This document shows, in pieces, positions 32,701 to 39,878 of a DNA stretch of 43,727 nucleotides. The notes under the pieces were generated by a model, which was not told the origin of the DNA, ran no database searches, and worked only from the letters and a program-made list of their open reading frames with translations. Every line of letters begins with the position of its first letter. Position 1 is the first letter of the stretch. Position numbers and translations under genes: made by a program. The DNA is taken from positions 1 to 43,727 of IMG/VR virus record IMGVR_UViG_3300046461_000050; one strand, given 5' to 3'. This DNA comes from a virus.

Positions 32701-33399
32701 ATTGACCGTTGTCTTCTGGAATTGCGACGCCATCGCCGCATATCCCTGAATGACGGCCGGCGTCGCCTGGCCTTGCGCCTCGAGCGCCGTAGTGACTTTC
32801 TTGAGCGCCGATTCCTGCTCGGCGTAGGCCTTGACCGATTCGCCGACGAAGGCCGACAGGCTCCGGAACGCGCCGCCGACGAGCCCGAGCACGGCCTGAG
32901 CGGAAATGAACCCGAGCGCCGAGGCCTTGACCTGTGATCCCAGGTCGCCCATGAATCCTGACAGCTTGGACGTTTCGACGGAGACCGGCTTCGTCGCCGC
33001 GGCGAGCGCCGTCAGCGCCGCCGGAGCTTCGCGCCCGAGCGCCGCATACTTCGCCGTCGCCTCACCGACGATGCTGTTGACTTTGCCTTGCTCGACGGCC
33101 GTCAGCTTCGAGACGCCGCCGATCGCCTCAACGGCTTTGGCGTAGGTATTGGCTTTCTCGATCGCGTCGAAGCCGATCAGCGACGCGACCGCTTTGGAGA
33201 GGCCGCGCGTCCCTTCCTCGGCTTTCGTGAAAGCCTTCCCCATCGCCGCTGAGACAGCCTCGGACTGTGTCCCGGCGGTTTTCAGATCCTTCGTAAATTG
33301 CTGCGTCGCCGATGCGGCTTTCGCGACGCCGGCCTGGAATTCGGCCGAGTCAGCCGACAGCAGGACGCGAAGGATCCCGACGGTTGCGGAGGCCGCCAT
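29776..33399 (-). CDS. Tail tape measure protein
   Basis: A 1207-residue, mainly helical protein that sets tail length. The N-terminus (ILRVLLSADSAEFQAGVAKA) is the usual tape-measure start. Hydrophobic stretches occur near 170-195. Two adjacent repeats of about 100 residues near 820-1000 share IDWR/IDDW, LAGAD/SAGAD, KIPxxxxPxxxxxIxxG. A Gly/Thr/Pro-rich linker near 1075-1120 precedes a C-terminal (RFGTGGII, GGYPASADAGSGGVSV) segment. By the usual 1.5 A per residue rule the tail would be roughly 180 nm. No lysozyme or peptidase motif is recognised. Start abuts the chaperone stop. Confidence 0.92.
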   Translation of the reverse strand: MAASATVGILRVLLSADSAEFQAGVAKAASATQQFTKDLKTAGTQSEAVSAAMGKAFTKAEEGTRGLSKAVASLIGFDAIEKANTYAKAVEAIGGVSKLTAVEQGKVNSIVGEATAKYAALGREAPAALTALAAATKPVSVETSKLSGFMGDLGSQVKASALGFISAQAVLGLVGGAFRSLSAFVGESVKAYAEQESALKKVTTALEAQGQATPAVIQGYAAMASQFQKTTVNSDELISEMQALLVQVGDVMPKDMEKALTAATDLSSGLGIDLRTATLLVGKAFEGETGTLKRYGIVIDEAKLKTEGASAVIDAIQQKFGGQAQAEIETYAGKVKQLANSWNEVQEAVGKQIVTDPVIIELLHQVKGSIDETSASADSGGHFVTEWWAQLLGGQAAIQAEIQLSKVLKLLQDADAMAAKLAAGAKSRAPTDLFKGGFGETGGSGILGADTQKFFEQYTAGMEAAAEADKKAAADAEAHAKAIRSLIDAFSGATAIKAAADAMEALAATQREGVTIAMMTRAEQDKVNGILQAAIDAYKALHREAPAALIAAYNATLDLVKLNKPLNDLADGFRKFFDARVQDQFKKLQAGAHESAIAIAELPKTMTALDDQFTKFFNKRFENDYKRLAGLAHDSAVQMIKDGDQTARSWFAIGDALQQVGRVVPGVFGEFIGQIGSAVNATVAMHKAIDDFNDGLINTAGLIANVATNTLSYLGIIQAAIKLITRDELGGQSAAAIAQRGGKAAISTAALTAGLDSSAGGLLTTRSLSAFNLALAQFDKAVADSNARLQKYGLTWKDLGDTIQQANIDQMSRQLILDWRALTLAGADVNKKIAGMSGSLSQLVIDAVETGQKIPKALQPMLETLIKSGKLSEDAARALLGMSGQAVVAFKDVEAAAGRYGIKVEQLGKAVNQLRINDIAKQIIDDWTLLQSAGADTNTVLVGMQKSVQDLVTEALKAGFKIPEGMKPIIKAMIEAGLLIDANGNKLTDFGDLEFEKPLSQSIDDLIAKLQDLIDAFSKVGTSAEEGFGRARGAAEATGTAVPRGSTGTGGGTATPTGGTGGTESTSTPPTGTAGTGTSVPKRRFGTGGIIGRVLDFPSPSGADRIPIMAAEGEAILSAPVVSAIGREGFERMNRDWTGGGYPASADAGSGGVSVTVSIAVNNPTLQSEAQISSLKRVLEDAVVNVLQSENATNARGVKTIVRRMVS

Positions 33400-33753
33400 C
33401 TACGCCGCATCCTTTCGGATCAGCCGTACCCGCTTCAATGGGATCCCGAGTTGATCACTGAGAATATGAATCATGGTCCGCTGTTCCGCCGGTGTCTGCG
33501 GCCCGCTCCGCCGCACGCTCTGTAACACTGTTTCCAGCTTCGGCAATTTCTCGACGCGATGAAACGCCGCGGTGTGCCACGCCAGCGACATCGCCGCTTC
33601 GCGCTCCGTCGTCCGTCGCTCTTTCGCGATCGCAAATTCTCGGAACAGCTCCCGAATCGTCAGGCCCCAGAATTCGGCATGGCTCAGCCCGCAGCGCCGG
33701 CCGAGACTGTAGAGTGCCCGCCAGTCCCAACCTGTTTCGGCTTCCGTCCGCGC
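33400..33753 (-). CDS. Tail assembly chaperone, -1 frame extension
   Basis: The -1 frame is open from the slippery site to 33400. It encodes DWRALYSLGRRCGLSHAEFW, GLTIRELFREFAIAKERR and VEKLPKLETVLQ. The W...L...G...EFW.LT pattern is that of gpT-type C-terminal domains. A shift at 33753-33759 would give a fusion of about 242 residues. As in lambda gpG/gpGT, this long form would appear at low level and load the tape measure protein. The stop at 33400 directly precedes the tape-measure ATG. Confidence 0.8.
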   Translation of the reverse strand, partial: ARTEAETGWDWRALYSLGRRCGLSHAEFWGLTIRELFREFAIAKERRTTEREAAMSLAWHTAAFHRVEKLPKLETVLQSVRRSGPQTPAEQRTMIHILSDQLGIPLKRVRLIRKDAA

Positions 33754-34127
33754 TTTTTCGGCTGAGCCTCCGGAGGGTTTGCCGGCGGCGTCACCCCGAG
33801 CGCGTCGAGATCCGCGGCGTCCGGTGTCGCCGCGATGGTCAGGTCCTTGATACTCCGCGCCATTTCATCGGCCGCCGATTCGAGCATGATGTCGCCGGCC
33901 TGCTTCAGCGTCACCTCGGGATGATGCAGCCGGAGCGAGGCCCAGACGAGGATCCGCTGATGCGTCCACGATCCCGCTTGCGCCAGCGACATGATCTGAT
34001 GGAAAAACACGCGCCGATCCGGCGTGCTGGCGGCCTCTTCCATCGCGACCATTGCGTCAGAATCGAGCTTGAGTGTGTAGGTGGTGCCTTGAACCTGATA
34101 AGTCGTATCGCCCGTTTTTCGATTCAC
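33684..34127 (-). CDS. Tail assembly chaperone, zero-frame product
   Basis: A 147-residue protein resembling gpG-type chaperones: YTLKLDSDAMVAMEEA near 17-32, then helices and a basic C-terminus (PKKRGRKPKQ). It sits between the tail tube and the tape-measure genes, the standard place. A GAAAAAG heptamer near the end allows a shift into the overlapping -1 frame. GTG 34127 is the start. Confidence 0.85.
   Translation of the reverse strand: MNRKTGDTTYQVQGTTYTLKLDSDAMVAMEEAASTPDRRVFFHQIMSLAQAGSWTHQRILVWASLRLHHPEVTLKQAGDIMLESAADEMARSIKDLTIAATPDAADLDALGVTPPANPPEAQPKKRGRKPKQVGTGGHSTVSAGAAG
33753..33759 (-). promoter_or_regulatory. Candidate -1 frameshift heptamer G AAA AAG
   Basis: On the minus strand G-AAA-AAG is aligned with the zero frame of the chaperone (AAA and AAG are codons). 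Slipping back one base gives GAA then AAA in the frame that holds the gpT-like domain. No obvious long hairpin follows. Confidence 0.7.
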
Positions 34128-34235
34128 GTCCGCTCACGCTCCCTCGTGCGCGCGTAGTCAATTCGACGAGTGCTGCCAGGCCCCGTGTCGCCTGCCGGCT
34201 TCACGTGTCCACCGCCGTGGAGGCCTGACAACTAT
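34128..34235. other. 108-base gap after the tail tube gene
   Basis: No gene fits here. A small hairpin (TCCAC/GTGGA, 34208-34221, 4-base loop) lies just after the tail tube stop. It is weak for a terminator and may only stabilise the message. The chaperone GTG and a GGAG-like site are at the downstream end. Confidence 0.4.
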
Positions 34236-34760
34236 TTACGGCAGGCCCGAGCTGTAGTCGCGCAACGGCGTGATCTCGCCGGTGAACGGGACTTTTCCCT
34301 CGACGCTCATTTCGCCGATCTGGTAGCGCGAGATGATGCCGCGGACCGGCAACGCAATACCCTCGAGCGGCGATCCCGTCGCGCCGGCATCTTCGCGATC
34401 CGGCAGGACGAGCATGAAATTCGCTTCGGTCACGTTGATCCACAGCGACAGGACCGAGCGATCCGCCGCGAAGCCGTCGCCGCCGCTCCGCTTGTGCGCG
34501 CCGTGTGTCGGCCGGTAATTGCCGGCGAAGGCGATCGGCCCGCTGTCGCGGATCGTGCCTTTCTTCTCCCGATGCCGTGCCGGGCTCCGCAGATGCGTGA
34601 TGTCGACGATCCCTGTCGTCAGGTCGCCTGGCGTGATCGTCGCACAATCAGGGATCGCGACGAACGATTCCGGCGAGCCATCGTCCTGGCCCACCAGAAT
34701 CTGCGCGCCGTAGCCGATGAAGGCCTCACCGGCGTAGTAGAGATCCGTTACGTCTGACAT
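34236..34760 (-). CDS. Major tail tube protein
   Basis: A 174-residue protein that polymerises into the tail tube. Its early segment (YYAGEAFIGYGAQILVGQDDGSPESFVAIPDCATITPGDL) and ENF-like SRYQIGEM...GEITPL end are typical of siphophage tube proteins, with a beta-sandwich in between. ATG 34760 has AGGGAG. Placed between tail terminator and chaperones, as expected. Confidence 0.88.
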   Translation of the reverse strand: MSDVTDLYYAGEAFIGYGAQILVGQDDGSPESFVAIPDCATITPGDLTTGIVDITHLRSPARHREKKGTIRDSGPIAFAGNYRPTHGAHKRSGGDGFAADRSVLSLWINVTEANFMLVLPDREDAGATGSPLEGIALPVRGIISRYQIGEMSVEGKVPFTGEITPLRDYSSGLP

Positions 34761-34791
34761 GTCTGTCTCCCTTGCTGTCTGTTGAGTGTCC

Positions 34792-35232
34792 CTACGCCGT
34801 GAGCCTGTATGTGATCCAATAGTCCTGCGTCATCCGGAGCACGCGCTGTTCCTTTGCGTCATAGAACCGATCCCGGCTCCCGCGATGGCTGATGTTCATC
34901 ACCGCAAGATCCTCGACGACGCCCGACCATCCCCAGATCCCCGACGCGATCGGCCCGAGCCCGTCGCCGTCGAAGGCCGCATAGAGCGTCGTGACCTGAT
35001 AGGTATCCGCGCCGCTTTCCTCGTGCGCGCGCGCCTCCACCGTGACGCGGCATTGTCCGATCCCCTCCGGCCCGCGGAGCTGTTGCCCGCGATGGTCGCC
35101 GGCCGAGTACACCAGCACGAGCGGGTACGTCGGATCCTGCGGCGTTTTGTCCAGATAGACGCGCGCGCCGACGATCGCCTGCACCGCCGTTAGTCCGGCC
35201 GTCCGGTCCCTGATGGCCTGCTCCGGCGTCAC
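34792..35232 (-). CDS. Tail terminator-like protein (DUF3168 type)
   Basis: A 146-residue protein with YPLVLVYSAGDHRGQQLRG, CRVTVEARAHEES and YAAFDGDG segments, the pattern of siphophage tail terminators that cap the finished tail and join it to the head. GTG 35232 overlaps the previous stop (GTGA). Confidence 0.75.
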   Translation of the reverse strand: MTPEQAIRDRTAGLTAVQAIVGARVYLDKTPQDPTYPLVLVYSAGDHRGQQLRGPEGIGQCRVTVEARAHEESGADTYQVTTLYAAFDGDGLGPIASGIWGWSGVVEDLAVMNISHRGSRDRFYDAKEQRVLRMTQDYWITYRLTA

Positions 35233-35675
35233 AGGAGGCCACCTCCGCCCGGCGTCTCGACCGGTCCGGCCTCGACCGCCGTCGGCCGGTTGATGCCCTT
35301 GCCGGCCAGTTCCCGCCAGATGGCCGCCGCCGTGATCTGCATGCTCCGATCGACGTTCCCGTCATACGCCGGCCGGGCGAACGGCTGCGCCTGTGTGTCG
35401 ACCGTGCCGACCTCGAGCGGCACGCCGTAGGCAAAGCCTTTGACCGGCCCGATCGCCACGGCGGCCTGATCCTCGGTTCGTGCTCGGCTGATCCCGATGT
35501 TGTCGGCGATGTGCGGCGCCTCGTCGCTCCGCGGCGCCCCAGAGGCCATCGCCGCCCGAATTGGCTCCGCGCCTTCGGTGAGCGCCGAGACGAGCACCGA
35601 CGTCGACGCCTTCAGCCCGAGCTGATTCAGCGCCTTCACCAGTTCCGGCCCACCGAATGACTGGATCTTGAACAT
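35229..35675 (-). CDS. HK97 gp10-like head-tail/tail completion protein
   Basis: A 148-residue protein starting with a long helix (GPELVKALNQLG). It then has VSALTEGAEPIRAAMASGAPR and the PxxxxFARPAYD segment near 101-110 that marks the HK97 gp10 family. The C-terminus is Gly-rich. It completes the connector between head closure and tail terminator. Confidence 0.8.
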   Translation of the reverse strand: MFKIQSFGGPELVKALNQLGLKASTSVLVSALTEGAEPIRAAMASGAPRSDEAPHIADNIGISRARTEDQAAVAIGPVKGFAYGVPLEVGTVDTQAQPFARPAYDGNVDRSMQITAAAIWRELAGKGINRPTAVEAGPVETPGGGGLL

Positions 35676-35678
35676 CGC

Positions 35679-36026
35679 TCAGCCTTTCGCGATCGTCATT
35701 AAGGCGATCTGATGATTCAGCCCGATCGGAGACGCCGTCACGATGTCGTACACCCGGCCGAATAGCTTCAGCCGCCGGTACTTCGGCACGTTGACCCGCT
35801 CCGGATCCATGTCGGCCTGGTACGGCATCGTCCACCGCGTGTCGTAGCGCGAGTTGAGGCCTTCATTCTGGAAAGCCTCATCCCCGCTCGAATCGTCGCG
35901 CCGCATCCAGGCTTGGCCGAGCGTCGCCCACGTTTCGACCGGCCGCCCCGAGGGTCCGGCCGTTTCCGTCATCTGCTGGATCGTCACCAGTTTCGTCCGC
36001 GCGCCGGCCGCCGCGACGCTCGGCAT
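35679..36026 (-). CDS. Head closure/head-tail joining protein
   Basis: A 115-residue protein, all beta (VTIQQMTETAGPSGRPVETWATLGQAWMRRD and YRRLKLFGRVYDIVTASPI). It matches the phage head-tail joining family. It resumes the morphogenesis operon after the sugar cassette; its ATG shares one base with the cassette's last stop. Confidence 0.82.
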   Translation of the reverse strand: MPSVAAAGARTKLVTIQQMTETAGPSGRPVETWATLGQAWMRRDDSSGDEAFQNEGLNSRYDTRWTMPYQADMDPERVNVPKYRRLKLFGRVYDIVTASPIGLNHQIALMTIAKG

Positions 36027-36661
36027 CAGGACTCCAGCCTCGACAGCGCCGGGACGTCCCAGGGTTTCGGCCGGCCGTGAAAGCAGACGACGCGCGCGCC
36101 GGCCGGCACGCCCCGATCCCGACAGTGCACCTTATAGGACACCGCCTGACCTGGGACGACATCGTCCCAGAACGTGACCGCCTTGAGACGTTCCCGCTCG
36201 ATCCACCGTTGATCGCCGCCGGTCAGATACCGCGCCATGACCCCGCCGGCATCGGCCGCGAAGCCGGTATACAGATCGTCCTGTTCGCCCGCCGTCCACA
36301 TCATCAGGCCCGACCCGAGCCCGCGCGTCGGTTGCAACGGCGGCCGGCGGTAGAAGTCGGCCAACGCCAGGAACGGCTCGCGCCGCCGGATCATGTCGTC
36401 GAGCGGCCCGACAATCGTGGAATCCAGATCGAGATAGAGAATCCGCGCCCCGCGGGGAAACATGCCCGGCGCGAACAGTTCCAGCTTCGCCCACCAACCC
36501 GACCAGCGGCCCGACAACGGCACCGTCGGCACCCCCGGCACCGGAACATCGGACAGGCAGACGATCGCCTCGCCTGGGGCAAATGTGCGCGCCTGAGCGG
36601 CCAATCTGACGACGTGCTCCGGCCGATAGATCCCGCCGGACCGCAGGACGCAGGCGATCAC
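36026..36661 (-). CDS. GT8-like glycosyltransferase
   Basis: A 211-residue GT-A-fold transferase. IACVLRSGG at the start, KLELFAPGMF near 70-79, the metal-binding DLD in ILYLDLDSTIVG near 84-95 and the C-terminal CFHGRPKPWD near 195-204 follow the family 8 order. Donor and acceptor are unknown. GTG 36661 forms GTGA with the previous stop; a longer upstream frame overlaps the finger gene and is not needed. Confidence 0.82.
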   Translation of the reverse strand: MIACVLRSGGIYRPEHVVRLAAQARTFAPGEAIVCLSDVPVPGVPTVPLSGRWSGWWAKLELFAPGMFPRGARILYLDLDSTIVGPLDDMIRRREPFLALADFYRRPPLQPTRGLGSGLMMWTAGEQDDLYTGFAADAGGVMARYLTGGDQRWIERERLKAVTFWDDVVPGQAVSYKVHCRDRGVPAGARVVCFHGRPKPWDVPALSRLES

Positions 36662-36807
36662 AGATACCGCCCGCCGCACGCGCGGCACAGATAGAGCATC
36701 CAGCCGTTGCCCTCGAAATAGAACCGGGCGAAGACGGGACGCGCCCAGCATCGGGCGCACTGCGCCTCGGCCGGGAGATGTTGCGTCTCGATTCGAGACA
36801 CGATCAC
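36658..36807 (-). CDS. 49-residue CxxC/CxxC protein
   Basis: A GTG-started microprotein, GTGA-coupled at both ends to glycosyltransferase genes. It has CARC at 17-20 and CRAC at 41-44, separated by a 20-residue aromatic segment (FARFYFEGNGWMLYL). The simplest reading is a zinc ribbon. In a cassette with a radical SAM enzyme and transferases, a modified peptide substrate is a more speculative alternative. Confidence 0.75.
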   Translation of the reverse strand: MIVSRIETQHLPAEAQCARCWARPVFARFYFEGNGWMLYLCRACGGRYL

Positions 36808-37508
36808 GGCTGCACCTCGATCCGCTCGTGATCCCACTTGCCAGCCCGAAAGACCCGCTCCGCCTTCATCGCGTCGAAGGCCGCCCGATTGCCCCGTCCG
36901 AACCAGTTCTCCCGCTCACCGATGTGCGCGACCCGAAACGGGACGCATTGCACCGACTTACCGGCCTTGCGCCAGCGGTCCATAAAGCGATTGTCGTAGT
37001 TCCCGGCGTGCGTCCAATGGCAATCGAGCAACGGCGACGCCTGGACGGCGGGATCGGTTGAATGGTAAAGCTGAAAATAGCCGACCCCTGCCACGTCGAA
37101 CGCGCACTTCGCCTGCCCGCGGTCCTCGAGCGCGTCCGGCGTCGCGTCGTAGCGCAGACAGCCATGCAGACGATCCGGTTGCGGCCGGTTCCGGTCCAAT
37201 CGCGCGAGCCAGTCGGCCGGCGGGACGACGTCGGAATCAAAAAACAGCCGCCAGCCGGGATCCTTCAGGAGCCAGGCGCGACTGTGCGCCGCTTCCATCG
37301 CTCGGCCTTTGTTGAAGGCCGCCCCGTCGCGATAGAACAAGTCGGTCACAAACACGTCGACGCCGGCCTCGGCGCACAGCTCGATCGTCGCCACGTCCCG
37401 CGGCGCCGTCACGACGGTCAGCGATTCCAGGCCGGGAAGCCAATGCGGGAGCCCGACCCGGAGAAATTCGGCGTAGTCGACGCAGACCGTCAGCCCGTGG
37501 ATCTTCAT
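36804..37508 (-). CDS. GT-A-like glycosyltransferase
   Basis: A 234-residue protein. A Rossmann-like start (HGLTVCVDYAEFLRVGLPHW, TVVTAPRD) is followed by AFNKGRAMEAA, which contacts nucleotide-sugar in this class, and FFDSDVVPP near 88-96 as the metal site. The C-terminal half has HWTHAGNYDNRFMDRW. Related proteins are common in phages of unknown sugar target. ATG 37508 overlaps the methyltransferase stop (ATGA). Confidence 0.75.
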   Translation of the reverse strand: MKIHGLTVCVDYAEFLRVGLPHWLPGLESLTVVTAPRDVATIELCAEAGVDVFVTDLFYRDGAAFNKGRAMEAAHSRAWLLKDPGWRLFFDSDVVPPADWLARLDRNRPQPDRLHGCLRYDATPDALEDRGQAKCAFDVAGVGYFQLYHSTDPAVQASPLLDCHWTHAGNYDNRFMDRWRKAGKSVQCVPFRVAHIGERENWFGRGNRAAFDAMKAERVFRAGKWDHERIEVQP

Positions 37509-38035
37509 GGCTTCGTCACCCACCATGACACCGATTCCTGCGGTTCGAGCGTCGTCTGCAATTCGAGGCCTTCCGTCCGCACAAATTCATCGACCGCCCG
37601 CCGCACGCCCGCGCATTCCTCTGTGTAATCGTGCCCGGCCAGAATCCCGCCTGAAACGACTTGCGGCCACCAGTCGGCGATGTCAGCCTTCGCGGAGTCG
37701 TAGGCGTGATCGCCGTCGATGTAGACGAACCCCGGATGATGATACGGCAGGCCCGGCATGAGTTCGGCGGCCCGATGGCCCGTCATCCGCAACAGGCGAA
37801 ACTTTTGACGATAGGGCGCCAGCAATTGCACCGCGATCAGCAGATCCGGCAGGCGATCGAAATCCATCTGATCGTAGGGCGCCCACGGATCGACGCAGAC
37901 CAACACCTCGGCGCACGTCCAGCGTTCGAGCAAGGCCGACGCGAACAGCGCGCGATCGCACCCGATTTCGATCCCGCGGCGGATCCCGCGCGCGTTCAGC
38001 AGATCGGCGAAATTGACCCGGCTATGGAGTTTCAC
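37505..38035 (-). CDS. Class I SAM-dependent methyltransferase
   Basis: A 176-residue enzyme. GIEIGCDRALFA near 19-30 is motif I, CVDPW near 45-49 the acidic loop, and FVYIDGDHAYDSAKADIADW with GGILAGHDY near 94-128 the signature of the Methyltransf_24/TylF-like group. These act on sugars or small molecules and can require a metal at the DGDH site. GTG 38035 overlaps the previous stop. Confidence 0.85.
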   Translation of the reverse strand: MKLHSRVNFADLLNARGIRRGIEIGCDRALFASALLERWTCAEVLVCVDPWAPYDQMDFDRLPDLLIAVQLLAPYRQKFRLLRMTGHRAAELMPGLPYHHPGFVYIDGDHAYDSAKADIADWWPQVVSGGILAGHDYTEECAGVRRAVDEFVRTEGLELQTTLEPQESVSWWVTKP

Positions 38036-38988
38036 GCGGGCACCCCTGCCGCGGCAGTCGCAATCGCCCGATCGAGCGCGGCGCCGACCGTCCGGTAATC
38101 GTAGAAGGCGCGCGCCTGTGCCGCCCATTCCAGCCGTTCATCGAGATCCCAGACCCGCAACTGATCCGACAGCACGGCCCGCAATTCCCGGAGGCCGATG
38201 GTCGGCTTCACCCGCACGAGCGCCCCGTCGATCGCCGGGAGCACGTCGAAGGCCGGCAGATCGGTAATCACCGTGCAGCCTACGGCGACCGATTCGATGA
38301 TCTTCCGGAGCGCAAACCCGAACATCGACGCCGTCGCGACGTGCACCTTATACCGGGCGATTCGCTTCAAGTACTCCGGCGTCGTGCTGCCCCGGTTCCC
38401 GTACCCCGGATGTTTCAGCACATCGATCCCGAGCATGGCCTGATCCCGGATGATGCGCTGTCTCAGCGGATAGCTTTTCGAGACCGCCCCAGACACCACG
38501 GCGCCGCCGCGCGGCCGCCGCAAGTCGATCGGATCGAGGTCGGCGACGTTGACGGAATGGTACGTCCGGATCAGCGCCTTCCCCTGCAACCATCCGCTGT
38601 ACTGTTCCACCGCGCGCGAATGGTAATAGACGATCGCCGCATCGGCCCCGACAGAGTCGAAGAATTGCGCCTGATATTCGAGGCTCGTCGCGGCGTCCTT
38701 CACCACGACGGCCTTGAAAGCGCCGTGGTTTCGCAGCGACGGCACGCGCCCGAAGCCAATATCCTTACGGAAACAGATCGGCGAATTCGGATCCCAATCG
38801 CGCGGATCGTGCACCACGACGAGATCCGGCTGATAAGCGTCGAGTATTTCGACGACGTCAGTCCGCCCGTCGTACCCCGCGCCAGCGAGCGTCCAGCCGG
38901 CCGATCCCAGCCCTTCCTGGAATTGGTCGCCCTCGCTCGTCATGTGACGGCGATAGTCGATGTTCGCCAAGACGACGCGCGCGCTCAT
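38032..38988 (-). CDS. GT-B glycosyltransferase
   Basis: A 318-residue protein. It has an N-terminal Rossmann part (RVVLANIDYRRHMTSEG, DLVVVHDPRDWD, AIVYYHSRA). The C-terminal donor domain has HVATASMFGFALRKIIESVAVGCTVITD near 230-257, the Glyco_trans_1-type loop that holds the nucleotide sugar. ATG 38988 overlaps the radical SAM stop (ATGA). Acceptor is unknown. Confidence 0.8.
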   Translation of the reverse strand: MSARVVLANIDYRRHMTSEGDQFQEGLGSAGWTLAGAGYDGRTDVVEILDAYQPDLVVVHDPRDWDPNSPICFRKDIGFGRVPSLRNHGAFKAVVVKDAATSLEYQAQFFDSVGADAAIVYYHSRAVEQYSGWLQGKALIRTYHSVNVADLDPIDLRRPRGGAVVSGAVSKSYPLRQRIIRDQAMLGIDVLKHPGYGNRGSTTPEYLKRIARYKVHVATASMFGFALRKIIESVAVGCTVITDLPAFDVLPAIDGALVRVKPTIGLRELRAVLSDQLRVWDLDERLEWAAQARAFYDYRTVGAALDRAIATAAAGVPA

Positions 38989-39878
38989 GGCTTCACCGTC
39001 CGGAGGCCTTGATAGTCCGTCGGCGATTGCGTCGTCAGCGTTTCCCCGTCGCCGTGGAGCTGTAACCGCATGTGCGGCGACTGGAGCCTGCCGGCGACCA
39101 GCGGCACAAACGATTGCGTGTAGTCGTAGGTCGCGTCGACGTCCCGATGCCCGAGACGCCGGAGCGGCACGCCGCATCCTTCATCGCAACAGCGCCGGAC
39201 TTGCGTCGCGAACCGGTCCATCTTGAACTGCCACCATCCCGAGACGGCCGGGATCCCGTGATTCTCTCCCCGGATGCCGTCGAGCGCCCCGGCGACTTCG
39301 CAGAAGTACGCGAACGGCGCCCCGTCGCGCTCGAAGATGGCCGCGGACCAGTGCTGATTGATGTCGCATGACTCCCGCGCCGCGATCCATTCGGACGGCA
39401 GCATCCCGAGATCCCGCCAGTCGAGCAACAGCGGCGAGTGCCACGAGGCCCGGTCCCGAGAGGTCGGAATCAGCCGGCCAGGGAGCCACTTGTCGATCTC
39501 GGCTGCCGCCGCGGCGTCGGCGTGCGCGTTGAGATTGAACCGGCCGAGCGGGTAGAAGACCTCGCGGACGAGCGCCCCGTGTTTGAGTAGATTGTTCGTC
39601 CAGATCCCACGCTGACGCTGATCCGGCACCTCTTCGACGAGCACGGCCATGAGATCCGTGAACCGCGGATGAATGCAGGGATTCCCGCCGAAGACGCCCC
39701 GGATCCCTTTCCAGCCTTTCAGCGACCGCAACGCCTGACGGAACACGTCGACGCTCATATGTGCGACGTCGTGCCGGAAGGGTAGCAACTGGGTACAGTT
39801 CGAGCACCACATCAGATCGCACGATCGCGAGATCACGATCTGGATCGTGTCGTTGCTCTTGTCCGTCGGCGCCTTCAT
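38985..39878 (-). CDS. Radical SAM/SPASM-like protein with a Cx4Cx2C site
   Basis: A 297-residue protein. SRSCDLMWCSNCTQ near 17-30 carries the cluster cysteines as C20-x4-C25-x2-C28, one residue more than the canonical C-x3-C-x2-C. GVFGGNPCIHPRF near 61-73 matches the GGEP-type SAM-binding motif, and WTNNLL near 93-98 the next strand. Cysteines at 171, 193, 230, 231 and 235 form a SPASM-like C-terminal set for extra clusters. ATG 39878 overlaps the MptE-like stop. It could modify a sugar or a peptide; substrate is unknown. Confidence 0.75.
   Translation of the reverse strand: MKAPTDKSNDTIQIVISRSCDLMWCSNCTQLLPFRHDVAHMSVDVFRQALRSLKGWKGIRGVFGGNPCIHPRFTDLMAVLVEEVPDQRQRGIWTNNLLKHGALVREVFYPLGRFNLNAHADAAAAAEIDKWLPGRLIPTSRDRASWHSPLLLDWRDLGMLPSEWIAARESCDINQHWSAAIFERDGAPFAYFCEVAGALDGIRGENHGIPAVSGWWQFKMDRFATQVRRCCDEGCGVPLRRLGHRDVDATYDYTQSFVPLVAGRLQSPHMRLQLHGDGETLTTQSPTDYQGLRTVKP

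Noticed and set aside
29776-33399. Lysozyme or peptidase domain in the tape measure protein that could replace an endolysin
   Set aside because: No catalytic motif of the usual tape-measure hydrolases was visible; the C-terminal part is Gly-rich and short.
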